The position numbers and the translations under genes are program-made. A DNA stretch of 64,000 nt from a virus: positions 62,001 through 126,000 of IMG/VR virus record IMGVR_UViG_3300007735_000804, one strand, 5' to 3'. Shown here piece after piece: positions 14,799 through 23,703 of the stretch. The notes beneath the pieces were generated by a model that did no database searches, was not told the DNA's origin, and saw nothing but the letters and a program-made list of their open reading frames with translations. Within the stretch, counting starts at the first letter, position 1. Each line of letters starts with the position of its first letter.

Positions 14799-16261
14799 TA
14801 GTTTTTGAGTGGTATGTTTACAATATCATAATTAAAGTTTTCTTCGTTATAAACTTTGATTCTTTCGATTAAATGATTGAGTGTATAATTCTTTCTTGAC
14901 TTATAACTGATATCATCGGCAATATCATATAGAGTTGCTTTAGTCTTATTATCGCCCTTTCTCAAGACTCTACCGATTGATTGTAGATTTCTGATTCTTG
15001 ATTTAGATGGTGAAGCAAAGATAACATTATGTAAATTTTTAATATTAATACCAGTAGAAAAAGTTCCGTAAGATGCAACAATAATTGCGTTGTTTTCTTT
15101 TTCTGTAATTTCTCTGACTTTTTCTCGGTCCTCTGTATCTACACCACCATGCACAAAGAACACATGGCGTTGTTCAACTGTGCTATTATTTATCAGTTCA
15201 TACAAAGGTTGACCGTGACCTTCGACTCTTGAAAAAAGAATCAGAGTATTACCTTTGAGGTTAAGTGCTAGATTGCGGATAAACTTATTGCGTTTCTCGT
15301 GATTGATAATATACTGAACCTCATCCTCAAAAGTCTCAAACTTATTTGGTGGGTGTTTCAATAGAAGTATATTGATATCCAACTTGGCAACATGACCCTT
15401 CTGCATCAGTTCTTCTGTTCTGATAATCTTATATGAAGGACCGAATAAACCTTCTAAAACCCACTTATGTGTCTGCGTGCCATCAAGAGTTCCTGTAAAA
15501 CCGTAACGAAATTTAGCATCAGAAAGTTTTGTCATTATAGATACTAATGACTTTGATTTAAACTGGTGTGCTTCATCTCCAACGACCACATTAAATCTTG
15601 AGAAATATTGTCGGGGAAGTTTGTAGATGGACTGCCAGGTTGTAATGATAACCTGAGAGTCTGTTTCTCTCTCTTTACCTGCGTATATTTTGTGGCAGTA
15701 TGAACCGACATCCCACCCATAATCTGCAAAGTCTTTATACATCTGTTCTACAAGCGATGTCGTTGGAACGACTATCAGAGTATTTTGTCCTTTCTCAACG
15801 TAATATCTCACAATCGAATATATCATCAACGACTTTCCAGAAGCAGTTGGAGATATCAACAACTTTCTATTGTGTTTTAAAGCGTCGTATACTCCCTCAA
15901 CTTGGTACTCACGGGGAGCGTACTTGCAAATAGAAGTCATATAATCTTTGACTCCTTCTTTTGAAACCATATCATTAGTTTCAAAAGGAAGACCATAGAA
16001 CTTATTATTAGTAAATTCGTAGGTGTATTCATGATTCTCACAGAAGCGTGTGAGTTTATCTAAAAGACCAACATAGATCTCACCCGTCTGTGTATTGAAC
16101 AATCGTATTTTTCCATCCCAGTGTCTGTTGCGAAACTGGGGCATAAACTTGGCGCCTGGTACATCAAATGTGAACTGATCCGCAAGTTCATAATAAACGT
16201 GAGGTTCTGCTTTTACCTGAAGATATACCTCATTCTTCTTCGATATAACCAAGTGTGACAT
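14798..16261 (-). CDS. uvsW: UvsW DNA/RNA helicase
   Basis: This 487-residue superfamily 2 helicase, close to T4 UvsW (503), has an N-terminal double-stranded-DNA-binding region (RNRHWDGKIRLF), Q-like APREYQ, Walker A SPTASGKS at 137-144, DEAH at 229-232, motif III TGT and motif VI QSIGRVLRKG. It unwinds R-loops and branched DNA, switching replication from origin-based to recombination-based. It lies next to uvsY, as in T4-like cyanophages. An AATAAATA sequence about 15 nt upstream could be a weak late promoter. Confidence 0.96.
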   Translation of the reverse strand: MSHLVISKKNEVYLQVKAEPHVYYELADQFTFDVPGAKFMPQFRNRHWDGKIRLFNTQTGEIYVGLLDKLTRFCENHEYTYEFTNNKFYGLPFETNDMVSKEGVKDYMTSICKYAPREYQVEGVYDALKHNRKLLISPTASGKSLMIYSIVRYYVEKGQNTLIVVPTTSLVEQMYKDFADYGWDVGSYCHKIYAGKERETDSQVIITTWQSIYKLPRQYFSRFNVVVGDEAHQFKSKSLVSIMTKLSDAKFRYGFTGTLDGTQTHKWVLEGLFGPSYKIIRTEELMQKGHVAKLDINILLLKHPPNKFETFEDEVQYIINHEKRNKFIRNLALNLKGNTLILFSRVEGHGQPLYELINNSTVEQRHVFFVHGGVDTEDREKVREITEKENNAIIVASYGTFSTGINIKNLHNVIFASPSKSRIRNLQSIGRVLRKGDNKTKATLYDIADDISYKSRKNYTLNHLIERIKVYNEENFNYDIVNIPLKN

Positions 16262-16293
16262 TCATAAAATATCAGTTATTAATATTTATTTCA

Positions 16294-16725
16294 TTAATTA
16301 AACCCCGCTTGGAAACGATGCCACTCAATTGCATTCTTAATTTGGTAAGTTCTATTTGAAATTGTTCTGATAACTTCCTCAAGAAATTTAAGCATAATAT
16401 CATAGTATCTAATCTTGAGGTCTATTTTATTCAACCTCTCATCAGCATCCATATGCCTCTGTAAGGCATCTTTATCTCTAACCTTGTATGGGAAAGGTTC
16501 TTCCTCATACACCTCTATAGGTGCCTTCCCAGTGTAGTAATTGTAGCGATCAAGTCTTACCTTACTATGCGTCTCTCTCGCTTTCTCACGTAACAAGGTA
16601 ATCGTATTGTAGATTGTATAATACTTTGCATGTAGTTGAGGAATTTTTAAAGATTCATCGTGTAAATTATCAGGATCAATGACAGAATCTCTCTGCCACA
16701 TCTCCTGAATTTCATCAAGGTTCAT
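16294..16725 (-). CDS. uvsY: UvsY recombination mediator
   Basis: This 143-residue helical protein compares with 137 in T4 UvsY. Shared features are the N-terminal LDEIQEMWQRDSVID, the central LDRYNYYTGKAP and the C-terminal RTISNRTYQIKNAIEWHRFQAG. UvsY loads UvsX recombinase onto gp32-coated single strands. The gene overlaps the end of the upstream tail-tube-like gene by 4 nt (ATGA) and precedes uvsW. Confidence 0.93.
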   Translation of the reverse strand: MNLDEIQEMWQRDSVIDPDNLHDESLKIPQLHAKYYTIYNTITLLREKARETHSKVRLDRYNYYTGKAPIEVYEEEPFPYKVRDKDALQRHMDADERLNKIDLKIRYYDIMLKFLEEVIRTISNRTYQIKNAIEWHRFQAGFN

Positions 16726-17255
16726 GGATTTGTATTGATATTGTAAATAGTATACTTGAAGGATGCGTTTGCTGTAAAGTACTGAATGTCAGTTTGTGTC
16801 GAATCAAAATCTAAAGATGATAGTGATACTGGAAATAAGTCTTTAAATTTAACTACTGATGCTGTATTGTAGTTACTATCTAAAATATAAAGACTACCAT
16901 CACTGAAAGCCTTTTTTGGATCTTGAGTTCCATCTTCATTTGTAATTAAATTTGAATATTGCTCTGTTGTTTCTGGAAATCCTAAACCACTAATCCAATT
17001 ATGGATAGACATGTAGTTTTCCATATCCTCATCTACTAAAAATCTTAAAGATAGATCCCCATATTGAATTTTGCCTCCAGGGACATCTAAATCTTTAAGA
17101 TATGTTGGTTGTTGAGTCAATGATAAAGTAATTTCTGGTATTCTTGCTGAATTGCAGAAAAAAGACACCTTTGGATCTTTAGATAAAGAAAATTTAAATC
17201 CTACAGGTGAAAGAAAATTTCTATTTTGAATTTGATTCGCAAATGCGTTTGCCAT
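16722..17255 (-). CDS. Tail-tube (gp19)-like virion protein, second copy
   Basis: The 177-residue protein contains PVGFKFSLSKDPKVSFFCNSARIPEI, in blocks, and VPGGKIQYGDLSLRFLVDEDMENY, typical of the gp19/gp54 tail-tube fold. A separate gp19 lies at 23091-23681, so this is a paralogue. In cyanophages a protein of this kind commonly sits between gp23 and uvsY. It might be a tube terminator or initiator rather than the bulk tube protein; that is inference. It has a CTAAATA late-like box after the gp23 terminator. Confidence 0.85.
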   Translation of the reverse strand: MANAFANQIQNRNFLSPVGFKFSLSKDPKVSFFCNSARIPEITLSLTQQPTYLKDLDVPGGKIQYGDLSLRFLVDEDMENYMSIHNWISGLGFPETTEQYSNLITNEDGTQDPKKAFSDGSLYILDSNYNTASVVKFKDLFPVSLSSLDFDSTQTDIQYFTANASFKYTIYNINTNP

Positions 17256-17275
17256 TATTTTTATTTTTATTTAGA

Positions 17276-17304
17276 TAAAAAAAGAGGGTCCCGAAGGACC
17301 CTCT
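17276..17304 (-). terminator. Strong terminator after gp23
   Basis: On the minus strand AGAGGGTCC and GGACCCTCT form a perfect 9-bp stem with a TTCG tetraloop and a run of seven Ts. It would end the head-gene transcript. Confidence 0.95.
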
Positions 17305-17322
17305 TGAAGAGTGAAGACTAAC

Positions 17323-18720
17323 TCACATGAGGTTAGCAACTTTAACTCTTCTATAGTATGTGTTTGCGTTAGTGGTGAGAGCACCAGCACCGACAGACAG
17401 ACCCTGTGCGAATGGGTTAGCAACCATTCCATAGCGGGTCTTAAATCCGATCTTAGGCTGGAAGGTATTCTCGCCAACGGCACGTACCATCTGTAGAGGT
17501 ACATATGGGCAATAGAAGATACCAGCGTCGTATGGGCTTGAACCTTTATAACCGACAACGTAGAACTGGTTAGCAGATACGTTTGCCGAATATGGGTCAA
17601 TGTATACGCGATACTTACCTTGGAGAACACCAGCGAAGGTGTTGCCAGTATCATCAACGTTCAGGTTAGCGTTGAGTGCAGGGGTGTAATCAAGAACACC
17701 AGCCATTGCAAGTGCCGAAGCAACGTCAGCAGAGCAAAGGATAGTGTTGCCCTTCCCTCTACGGGTTTGTTGGGCGATTGCGTTTGCATCACGCTCAATC
17801 TGGAAAATCAGACCCTTGAACTTCTCAACTGACCAACGACCGTTGGAGTCAACATCAAGGTCAAAAGTACCAGCGGTAGCGGTATTAACTTGAGCGCCGG
17901 GCTTGGCAACCTTATAGATGGTTCTAATTACCTCGCGGTTGATTTCGGCAAGAATCTCTGTTGATAGAATATTTGCTAATTCCGCTTCAGCATTTAGACC
18001 ATGAATTGCCTTGAGGTCTTGAGCAAGCTCAAGTGAGTACTCGGCTTTCAGAGCGCGTGACTTTGCAGTAACAGTAACTTTCTCGATTGAGAAGGCCATC
18101 TGGTTGAACTGCTCCGATTCGCCAAGTGATTCGGCGTCATCAGTTCTCATGCCCTGACCAACGTTGTATTGGTTAGCACCAACACCTGCGTTAGTTGATT
18201 GATCAGTTGGGCTCAGAATTGCTGGGTTGGTTCCACCTTGAGCGGTAGTACCCATACCAACAGTACCATCGGTCCAACCGTTGGTATTGTTGAATGCGCT
18301 GTCCTGACCAGAGAATGAGGAATCTACTTCATTGTAGAAGGTCTCATTTCCAGACTGGCTGGTATAACGTGAACGCATTGCGAAGATCAGTCCAGTAGGA
18401 CCATTCATTGGTTGAACACCGCACAGATCATAAGCGATCAGGTTAGGCATCGAACGACGGATCAGGGAGATCAATACGGGATCGAAACCTTGCATAGCAC
18501 CGGTGGTTTGACCACCAAGACCAGCATATGTGCCTGAAGCAGTGCTGTTAGTTGGAGATTCATAGAGGAACTCACGCTCTTCGCGGATAATTCTCTCTTG
18601 GTTTTCGAGCAGGATTGCGGTTACAGCTCTACGATGTGAATCTTTGATAGGATCAAGACCTTCGTAATCTAGGAGCGGGGACCACTTCTCCTGCAACTGC
18701 TCGGTATTGAACATTTGCAT
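17323..18720 (-). CDS. 23: Major capsid protein gp23
   Basis: The 465-residue protein starts MFNTEQLQEKWSPLLDYEG (after MQ) and contains FDPVLISLIRRSMPNLIAYDLCGVQPMNGPTGLIFAMRSRY in adjoining blocks, the signature of T4-like major capsid proteins. It ends with PFAQGLSVG and YYRRVKVANLM. The N-terminal 50-60 residues are probably removed by gp21 during maturation, as in T4. Base composition is richer in GC than the tail genes, as expected for a highly expressed gene. It is followed by a strong terminator. Confidence 0.98.
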   Translation of the reverse strand: MQMFNTEQLQEKWSPLLDYEGLDPIKDSHRRAVTAILLENQERIIREEREFLYESPTNSTASGTYAGLGGQTTGAMQGFDPVLISLIRRSMPNLIAYDLCGVQPMNGPTGLIFAMRSRYTSQSGNETFYNEVDSSFSGQDSAFNNTNGWTDGTVGMGTTAQGGTNPAILSPTDQSTNAGVGANQYNVGQGMRTDDAESLGESEQFNQMAFSIEKVTVTAKSRALKAEYSLELAQDLKAIHGLNAEAELANILSTEILAEINREVIRTIYKVAKPGAQVNTATAGTFDLDVDSNGRWSVEKFKGLIFQIERDANAIAQQTRRGKGNTILCSADVASALAMAGVLDYTPALNANLNVDDTGNTFAGVLQGKYRVYIDPYSANVSANQFYVVGYKGSSPYDAGIFYCPYVPLQMVRAVGENTFQPKIGFKTRYGMVANPFAQGLSVGAGALTTNANTYYRRVKVANLM

Positions 18721-18772
18721 TTGATTTTACCTCTTTAGAAGTGTTGTTTGTTTGAATCTAATAATTTAAAAA

Positions 18773-19963
18773 TCACTTTCTAGAAACTCTTTGAAGAGTC
18801 TGAAGATAAGCACCCATTGTGCCGCCAACTGATTGAATATTTAAATCAGTTTCCTCAGACAGATTTTCACTAGCGTTTCTTTGAGTACCAGCAGTTCTGG
18901 TTGGGAAGTATGATTCCCTCAGAGTTACCAGTTTCTCACGATAGCTCTCTTCACTATCAAACTCAACATTTTCGGCAAGAGAAGCGAGTTTGTCCTTCTG
19001 AGAAAGTGCAAGACCCTCAGTGACTTCAGCAAAGATTACATCAGCAACCGACTCTGCTAATCTTCTATTCAGAGCAACGTTTCTTTCGATTTGCTCGTTG
19101 AGTTTTTCTTCCATTTCATCAAGTTTATCTACCATACTCTCGATAACATCATATCTATCTTCAGGGATTGTTACATAATGATCTTCAAAAAGACTCTTCA
19201 TTCCTGCAAGGAATGATTCAGTCATTTCAGTCTTAAGACCGTGCTCAACTGCAAGTGCATTTTCGAAAATCCACTCGTCAGCGACATACTCAAGGTATGC
19301 ATCAACACGATCAGTTAGACCTTCTTTGATTGCTTCGATTTCTTCTACGAGTGCTTGCTCGTATGAAGATTGAAGTTGCTCTTTGATTTCAGCAACTCTT
19401 GATCTAATTGCTGCTTCAAAGATGGTGCGTGCTTTCTCTTGGAATTCTTCAGAAAGCTCCTCACCTTCTAGAAGAGCATTGACATCCTCTTCAATACTGA
19501 ATTCTTCTTCAGTTTCTACTTCTTCTTTGCACTCTTCTTCATCATCCGATGATGCCTTCATTCCTTTCTTTCCGTTCTTTCCGTTCTTTCCTTTAGGATC
19601 CATTTCATCCTCACCACCCTCGGCATATTTCTCAGCGACTACCTCTTCGTCCTCATCGAGTTCTTCCTCATCGACGAGATCCTCGTCCTCTTCGGTTTCC
19701 TCTTTAGCCACAGCCTTCATTGGTTCTGCAGCTGCTGCCTTTGCATTTACAACATTCTTGACCTGAGCAAGAGTTGCACCTGGAGTTTTTAGTGCTGCTG
19801 AACTATCATCTGGGCGATAGTTTTCTGGAGTAGGACCACCTAGATCCTCCCAACCACCAGTTTGACCAGGCGTAGCCCCGTCTAGTTTGTGCATTGGTTC
19901 GGCAGGTGCAGCCCCTTTGGTTACTACGTTTTCCATTTCTTGTAAATTTCTACCAACGGACAT
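18773..19963 (-). CDS. 22: Prohead core scaffold protein gp22
   Basis: The 396-residue, strongly acidic, helical protein sits between gp21 and gp23. It has an E/D-rich low-complexity centre (EEDEDLVDEEELDEDEEV) and a lysine/glycine patch (KGKNGKNGKKG), then long charged helices and many E-rich sites suited to gp21 cleavage. It forms the internal scaffold of the prohead and is degraded on maturation. It is longer than T4 gp22 (269). A TATAAATA promoter lies upstream. Confidence 0.93.
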   Translation of the reverse strand: MSVGRNLQEMENVVTKGAAPAEPMHKLDGATPGQTGGWEDLGGPTPENYRPDDSSAALKTPGATLAQVKNVVNAKAAAAEPMKAVAKEETEEDEDLVDEEELDEDEEVVAEKYAEGGEDEMDPKGKNGKNGKKGMKASSDDEEECKEEVETEEEFSIEEDVNALLEGEELSEEFQEKARTIFEAAIRSRVAEIKEQLQSSYEQALVEEIEAIKEGLTDRVDAYLEYVADEWIFENALAVEHGLKTEMTESFLAGMKSLFEDHYVTIPEDRYDVIESMVDKLDEMEEKLNEQIERNVALNRRLAESVADVIFAEVTEGLALSQKDKLASLAENVEFDSEESYREKLVTLRESYFPTRTAGTQRNASENLSEETDLNIQSVGGTMGAYLQTLQRVSRK

Positions 19964-19993
19964 TTTTTTAGATCTTTGTTTATAATCTATATT

Positions 19994-20001
19994 TATTTAT
20001 A
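19994..20001 (-). promoter_or_regulatory. Late promoter TATAAATA for gp22-gp23
   Basis: A perfect late promoter box lies 30 nt upstream of the gp22 ATG, just after the gp21 stop. Confidence 0.85.
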
Positions 20002-20003
20002 AA

Positions 20004-20654
20004 TTATAGATTTGAAAGAAAATCAGTGAAGAGATTAAGTTTATGCTCTTCAAGTTTTCTTTGATCTACAAGAGTGTTAATTCTTTTTTGAGTTTGTTCG
20101 ACAAGTCTTTCACGAAGAATGCCGCCTTCCCAAACCCATTCTTTACCTTCCATAATTCCCTGAACAAATGCATCGGGAGCAGAAGGATCGGCAACGATAT
20201 CAGCAGCAGTTGCTAGCATGAAATCTTCACCAACAATTTTATGACCCTCATTGGTCATCTTAAGTGAACCAACACCACGAGAAGAAACGCCTAGACAAAC
20301 ACCTTCACCAATAAGTGATTTTGCAATTTTACCCATTGGTGTTTCTAGAAGTTGTGCTTTGCCTCTAAAATTATTTCCTTCTTGTGTTAAAGAAACAATT
20401 TTATGTGAAACACGATCAAGATTGACAGTAGGTCCATCTGGGTGACCAAGTTCTCCAAGAGCACGACCTTTAACAACAAATGTCTCATTATATCTTTTTA
20501 CTTCACGTGAAAGAGTTTCCATTGGATACATTCTTCCATTACGATTACAGATATCACCCTGAAGGAAAATGCCCTCGATATACATTTTCTTTTCAGCACC
20601 CTTACCTTCGGTGATGAATTTAACTTTTGATACTTCTTCTGTGATGAGTTTCAT
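20004..20654 (-). CDS. 21: Prohead core protease gp21
   Basis: This 216-residue protease matches T4 gp21 (212). Conserved parts are YIEGIFLQGDICNRNGRMYP, in blocks, GELGHPDGP with catalytic His71, and GVSSRGVGS with the serine at 124 or 125, the His/Ser pattern of prohead serine proteases. It cleaves the scaffold and capsid proteins after a glutamate. It starts 2 nt after the preceding structural ORF. Confidence 0.96.
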   Translation of the reverse strand: MKLITEEVSKVKFITEGKGAEKKMYIEGIFLQGDICNRNGRMYPMETLSREVKRYNETFVVKGRALGELGHPDGPTVNLDRVSHKIVSLTQEGNNFRGKAQLLETPMGKIAKSLIGEGVCLGVSSRGVGSLKMTNEGHKIVGEDFMLATAADIVADPSAPDAFVQGIMEGKEWVWEGGILRERLVEQTQKRINTLVDQRKLEEHKLNLFTDFLSNL

Positions 20655-20656
20655 TG

Positions 20657-21181
20657 TTATTCTGATACTAGTTGAACGACTTCTGTAATACTTACATTAG
20701 TTGATGCTTCTCCAAGAGCAGCAACCTTTACACTTCTAGATACTGTTGCTCCAGTAGTAGTAATAATTCCAACAATTGCAGATGTATTTGCCGCAATTGT
20801 CAAAGTGGAATCCGTCAATCCAGTTACAAGTTGATGAACTGTATTAATTCCAGATGGTTGGGCATTTTCAATGGTGACATAATCACCAATTAAAAATGGA
20901 TTACCAGCATTATTTTCAAATGTAATTACTGTTGAAGTTCCTGTTGTAATACCAAGAATTTGCTGCTTTGCAATTCTTTCTTTTAAAACTTCAGTTCCAT
21001 ATGGCGGTAAATAAAATGAATTAGTTGTTACAACTGGATTTCCTCCAGTTTCCACATAAACTGCAGTAACGCCAGTAGAAACTCTGATGTAACCACTTTT
21101 TAATGCAATTGGATTACTCGTTGCCGCTGCAGAAACAGTTGGTGAAATTCTGTTAACGTTTTGTACAATTTTTATTGCCAT
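20657..21181 (-). CDS. Conserved cyanophage structural protein between gp67 and gp21
   Basis: The 174-residue beta-rich protein is high in T, S, V and G (VSTGVTAVYVETGGNP, ITFENNAGNPFLIGDYV). Such proteins occupy the gp68-like position in cyanophages and are usually listed as virion proteins. It starts on the last base of the gp67 stop (TAATG) and ends just before gp21. No enzymatic motif is seen. A capsid decoration or head surface role is plausible but unproven. Confidence 0.8.
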   Translation of the reverse strand: MAIKIVQNVNRISPTVSAAATSNPIALKSGYIRVSTGVTAVYVETGGNPVVTTNSFYLPPYGTEVLKERIAKQQILGITTGTSTVITFENNAGNPFLIGDYVTIENAQPSGINTVHQLVTGLTDSTLTIAANTSAIVGIITTTGATVSRSVKVAALGEASTNVSITEVVQLVSE

Positions 21182-21348
21182 TATTCATTATCTCCTGATG
21201 GGTCTTGATCACCGAACATCAATTCTGCAATTTCTGGACGAGCAGAGTCTACTCGTTCGGCAGCTTTAGTATATAATAATTCTTTAATTCTATCAGATAC
21301 ATCCGAAGGAGATCCGTTAGTTGCAATCAAATCGATAAGTTCTTCCAT
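21181..21348 (-). CDS. 67: Prohead core protein gp67 (55 aa)
   Basis: A 55-residue acidic ORF lies between gp20 and the next structural gene, in the exact T4 place of gp67. The sequence runs MEELIDLIATNGSPSDVSDR, then IKELLYTKAAERVDSARPEI and AELMFGDQDP, with an acidic end. In T4, gp67 is a minor scaffold protein needed for normal head shape. Two tandem TATAAATA boxes precede it, and a TAATG junction couples it to the next gene. Confidence 0.85.
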   Translation of the reverse strand: MEELIDLIATNGSPSDVSDRIKELLYTKAAERVDSARPEIAELMFGDQDPSGDNE

Positions 21349-21361
21349 AAAAATTGATTTA

Positions 21362-21381
21362 TATTTATAAGACTATTTATA
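21362..21381 (-). promoter_or_regulatory. Tandem late promoters upstream of gp67
   Basis: TATAAATA occurs twice (21374-21381 and 21362-21369). The first overlaps the gp20 stop codon. Confidence 0.8.
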
Positions 21382-23059
21382 TTTTACCGCCTTTGGGTTC
21401 CGTGGGAATTTCTGGAGCCACTGGAGGTGTAGGTTCCATTGGAACTTCTCCTAAAGCAGGTTGACCTCCCATACCTGCATCTGGTGGAAGTGGATTACCC
21501 ATTTCGTCTACAGGTGCATTGGGATCTGGTATGATTCCCTTTGAAATCTCATCTTCAATCTGGGTATCAATCTCAATGATTTCTGAATCAGTTTGACGAA
21601 GAATCTTTTTACGAACATATTCTGCAGAATAGTATTTACCAATATATGGCTCCATTTGAGTCATAAGAGATATTCTATTTGTAAGAAGTTCTGCTTCCTT
21701 AAGTTCTGCAAAATGATTGTCATAGAGGAAATCATATTGAATATGATCTTCCATCTTTTCCCAATCTTCTGGAGTTACGACATTTTTAAGAAGAAGTTGG
21801 GTGCGAAGCATATCATTAAACATTTGAGCAAAACGCTTTCTCAAACGTCCAACGAATTTTGAAAACTTAAGTTCGTCTCTTAAAATTTCCGAAGAACGAC
21901 CTAGATTGAATCCATCCCCACCACCAGCAATTCTTGATTCTGGAACTCCAAGTGCTCTATAAAGTTTTTTCTGAAAATATTCAATATCGGAGAGTTCTCC
22001 AAGATTTTGACCACCAGGAAGAGTTGTGATTTCAGTTCCTCTACCACCCTCTCTTCTTGGGAGCCAGAAGTCCTCAAGCATTGCCATATATTTGCGATCA
22101 TCACGAATTTCTCCAGTATTTGCATCGTAAACTAATTTATTACGATAACGAGACATAACTTCCTTAAGGTATTGCTCCGCCTTAACCTTTGGAAGATTAC
22201 CAACGTCAATATAGAAAATTCTTCTTTCTGGTGCGCGTGATAGTCTGTAGATTACAAGAGAGTCCTCAATCATTCTTAACTGATTGAGTGCTTTGATTGC
22301 TTTATGAAGATATGAAAGAACTGTTCCTTTATTTCTATCCACTAATCCTGAAGTGCAGTAAGTAATTGAATCTTTTGCAATTTTTAGAGATCCTTTTGAT
22401 GCTCCAGACATGGATCCCATAGGATAATTTGGTGTCGGAGAATAGATAAAATATTCTTCAATATCTGAATAACTCATTTCAGAGTTAGTCAGATTTGCGT
22501 TTGCAGTCAGTCTACTTACTACAGGATCACCATTTTTACCATTCGTCTTTTTTTCTTGACGAACGTGTTTCATCTTCATGGGATCAATATATCTTAATTC
22601 TTTGATTCCTTCTTGAGGATTTTTAATATCAATAACTTTTAAATAATAAACTCTCCCATCAACATACCAATTTCTAAAAATTTCATGACATTTCCTATCA
22701 AAGTCCATCATCTCTTTGATAGATTTAAATTCATCTCTAATTATTTCTTTCAACTTATCACTTGCATTCAGATTAGATAATTCAACTTCAACTGGTGAAT
22801 CATACAAATCGCTAACAAGAGCTTCATTAACAACATCTTCAATTGCAGAGTCACATTCTGGATGTAATGCCATCTCACGATAACGACGCATTAAATCGAA
22901 TTCAGTTCTATAGACACCTTCAATATCTACATATTGACCATAAAATCCAGATTGAATAAAATAATCAACCCCGTCCTCATCTGTTGGAGGTACGGGGGAA
23001 ACTATAGATTTAGACTTTTCTTCCTTATCATCAATCAAAAAACCAAAGAGTTTCGCCAT
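21377..23059 (-). CDS. 20: Portal vertex protein gp20
   Basis: The 560-residue portal protein matches T4 gp20 (524). Hallmarks are GFYGQYVDIEGVYRTEFDLM, the REMALHPECDSAIEDVVNEA block, APERRIFYIDVGNLPKVKAEQY and VPESRIAGG. The C-terminus adds a proline- and glycine-rich tail. Twelve copies form the ring through which gp17 pumps DNA and where the tail attaches. A CTAAATAGTA box lies upstream, overlapping the gp19 stop. Confidence 0.98.
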   Translation of the reverse strand: MAKLFGFLIDDKEEKSKSIVSPVPPTDEDGVDYFIQSGFYGQYVDIEGVYRTEFDLMRRYREMALHPECDSAIEDVVNEALVSDLYDSPVEVELSNLNASDKLKEIIRDEFKSIKEMMDFDRKCHEIFRNWYVDGRVYYLKVIDIKNPQEGIKELRYIDPMKMKHVRQEKKTNGKNGDPVVSRLTANANLTNSEMSYSDIEEYFIYSPTPNYPMGSMSGASKGSLKIAKDSITYCTSGLVDRNKGTVLSYLHKAIKALNQLRMIEDSLVIYRLSRAPERRIFYIDVGNLPKVKAEQYLKEVMSRYRNKLVYDANTGEIRDDRKYMAMLEDFWLPRREGGRGTEITTLPGGQNLGELSDIEYFQKKLYRALGVPESRIAGGGDGFNLGRSSEILRDELKFSKFVGRLRKRFAQMFNDMLRTQLLLKNVVTPEDWEKMEDHIQYDFLYDNHFAELKEAELLTNRISLMTQMEPYIGKYYSAEYVRKKILRQTDSEIIEIDTQIEDEISKGIIPDPNAPVDEMGNPLPPDAGMGGQPALGEVPMEPTPPVAPEIPTEPKGGKI

Positions 23060-23084
23060 TTTATAAACTTAACTTGTTATTATG

Positions 23085-23094
23085 TACTATTTAG
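23085..23094 (-). promoter_or_regulatory. CTAAATAGTA late-like box upstream of gp20
   Basis: The 10-mer recurs upstream of the 29547-31085 gene (31106-31115) and the GIY-YIG gene (2857-2866). It may be a variant late promoter. Confidence 0.5.
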
Positions 23095-23681
23095 TTAATG
23101 TCTTCACCACCAGCAGCGGTAGATGTTCCTTTAATTGCTTCCCACCAGTGAACTTGCATTTCAACAGTAAACTCTTGAATTGAGTCTGTTTCATAAGATA
23201 GGTTAATGCTACCAACGCTAGTTGGGAAAGTATCATAGAAATGATACGCTCTTAAGATACTACCATCACGATTAAGTTGATAGACAAATGCATCTGCTTG
23301 ATACTGTGTTGGATCAGTCGTGCCAGTATTATCTGATAGACGATTCATATAATTAGACCACTTTTCAAATGCAGAACGAATTGCAAAATCAGTATCATTG
23401 ATGACTGTGATTGTCCAGGTTTCAAAACTTCTGTCTCCAGCAAGTTTTAGAGTTCTTCCTCTAAATGCAACTTCAACTGGAGTTACATTTGATGCTGGAA
23501 GTGCAGCTGCTTTAACAAGAAATCTTGATTTATCAAGAACATTGGTATCAACATTAATTGCTGCTGGAAAAGCAAGTTCAACTTCAAATAAATTGCTTCT
23601 TGTGCCGCCACCCGACAACTTACTCTTGAAGTCTGTAATCTTCCTTAAAGGAATTGTATTAAGTTGGGTTCTGGTTGCCAT
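23091..23681 (-). CDS. 19: Tail tube protein gp19
   Basis: The 196-residue protein contains LSGGGTRSNLFEVELAFP, then FLVKAAALPASNVTPVEVAFRGRTLKLAGDR in blocks, and a WTITVINDTDF strand, the fold of the T4 inner tail tube (163 residues). The end (QVHWWEAIKGT) is typical of the cyanophage version. It polymerises inside the gp18 sheath. It sits between gp18 and gp20 as in T4. Confidence 0.95.
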   Translation of the reverse strand: MATRTQLNTIPLRKITDFKSKLSGGGTRSNLFEVELAFPAAINVDTNVLDKSRFLVKAAALPASNVTPVEVAFRGRTLKLAGDRSFETWTITVINDTDFAIRSAFEKWSNYMNRLSDNTGTTDPTQYQADAFVYQLNRDGSILRAYHFYDTFPTSVGSINLSYETDSIQEFTVEMQVHWWEAIKGTSTAAGGEDIN

Positions 23682-23703
23682 AGTTTTTAGACCTCTAGGT
23701 TAA

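Noticed and set aside
16722-17255. Calling this ORF the main tail tube gene gp19
   Set aside because: A better placed gp19 lies between gp18 and gp20 at 23091-23681, so this one is treated as a paralogue.
17271-17657. Minus-strand 128-codon ORF overlapping the end of gp23
   Set aside because: It runs across the gp23 terminator in another frame and has no ribosome binding site; gp23 explains the region.
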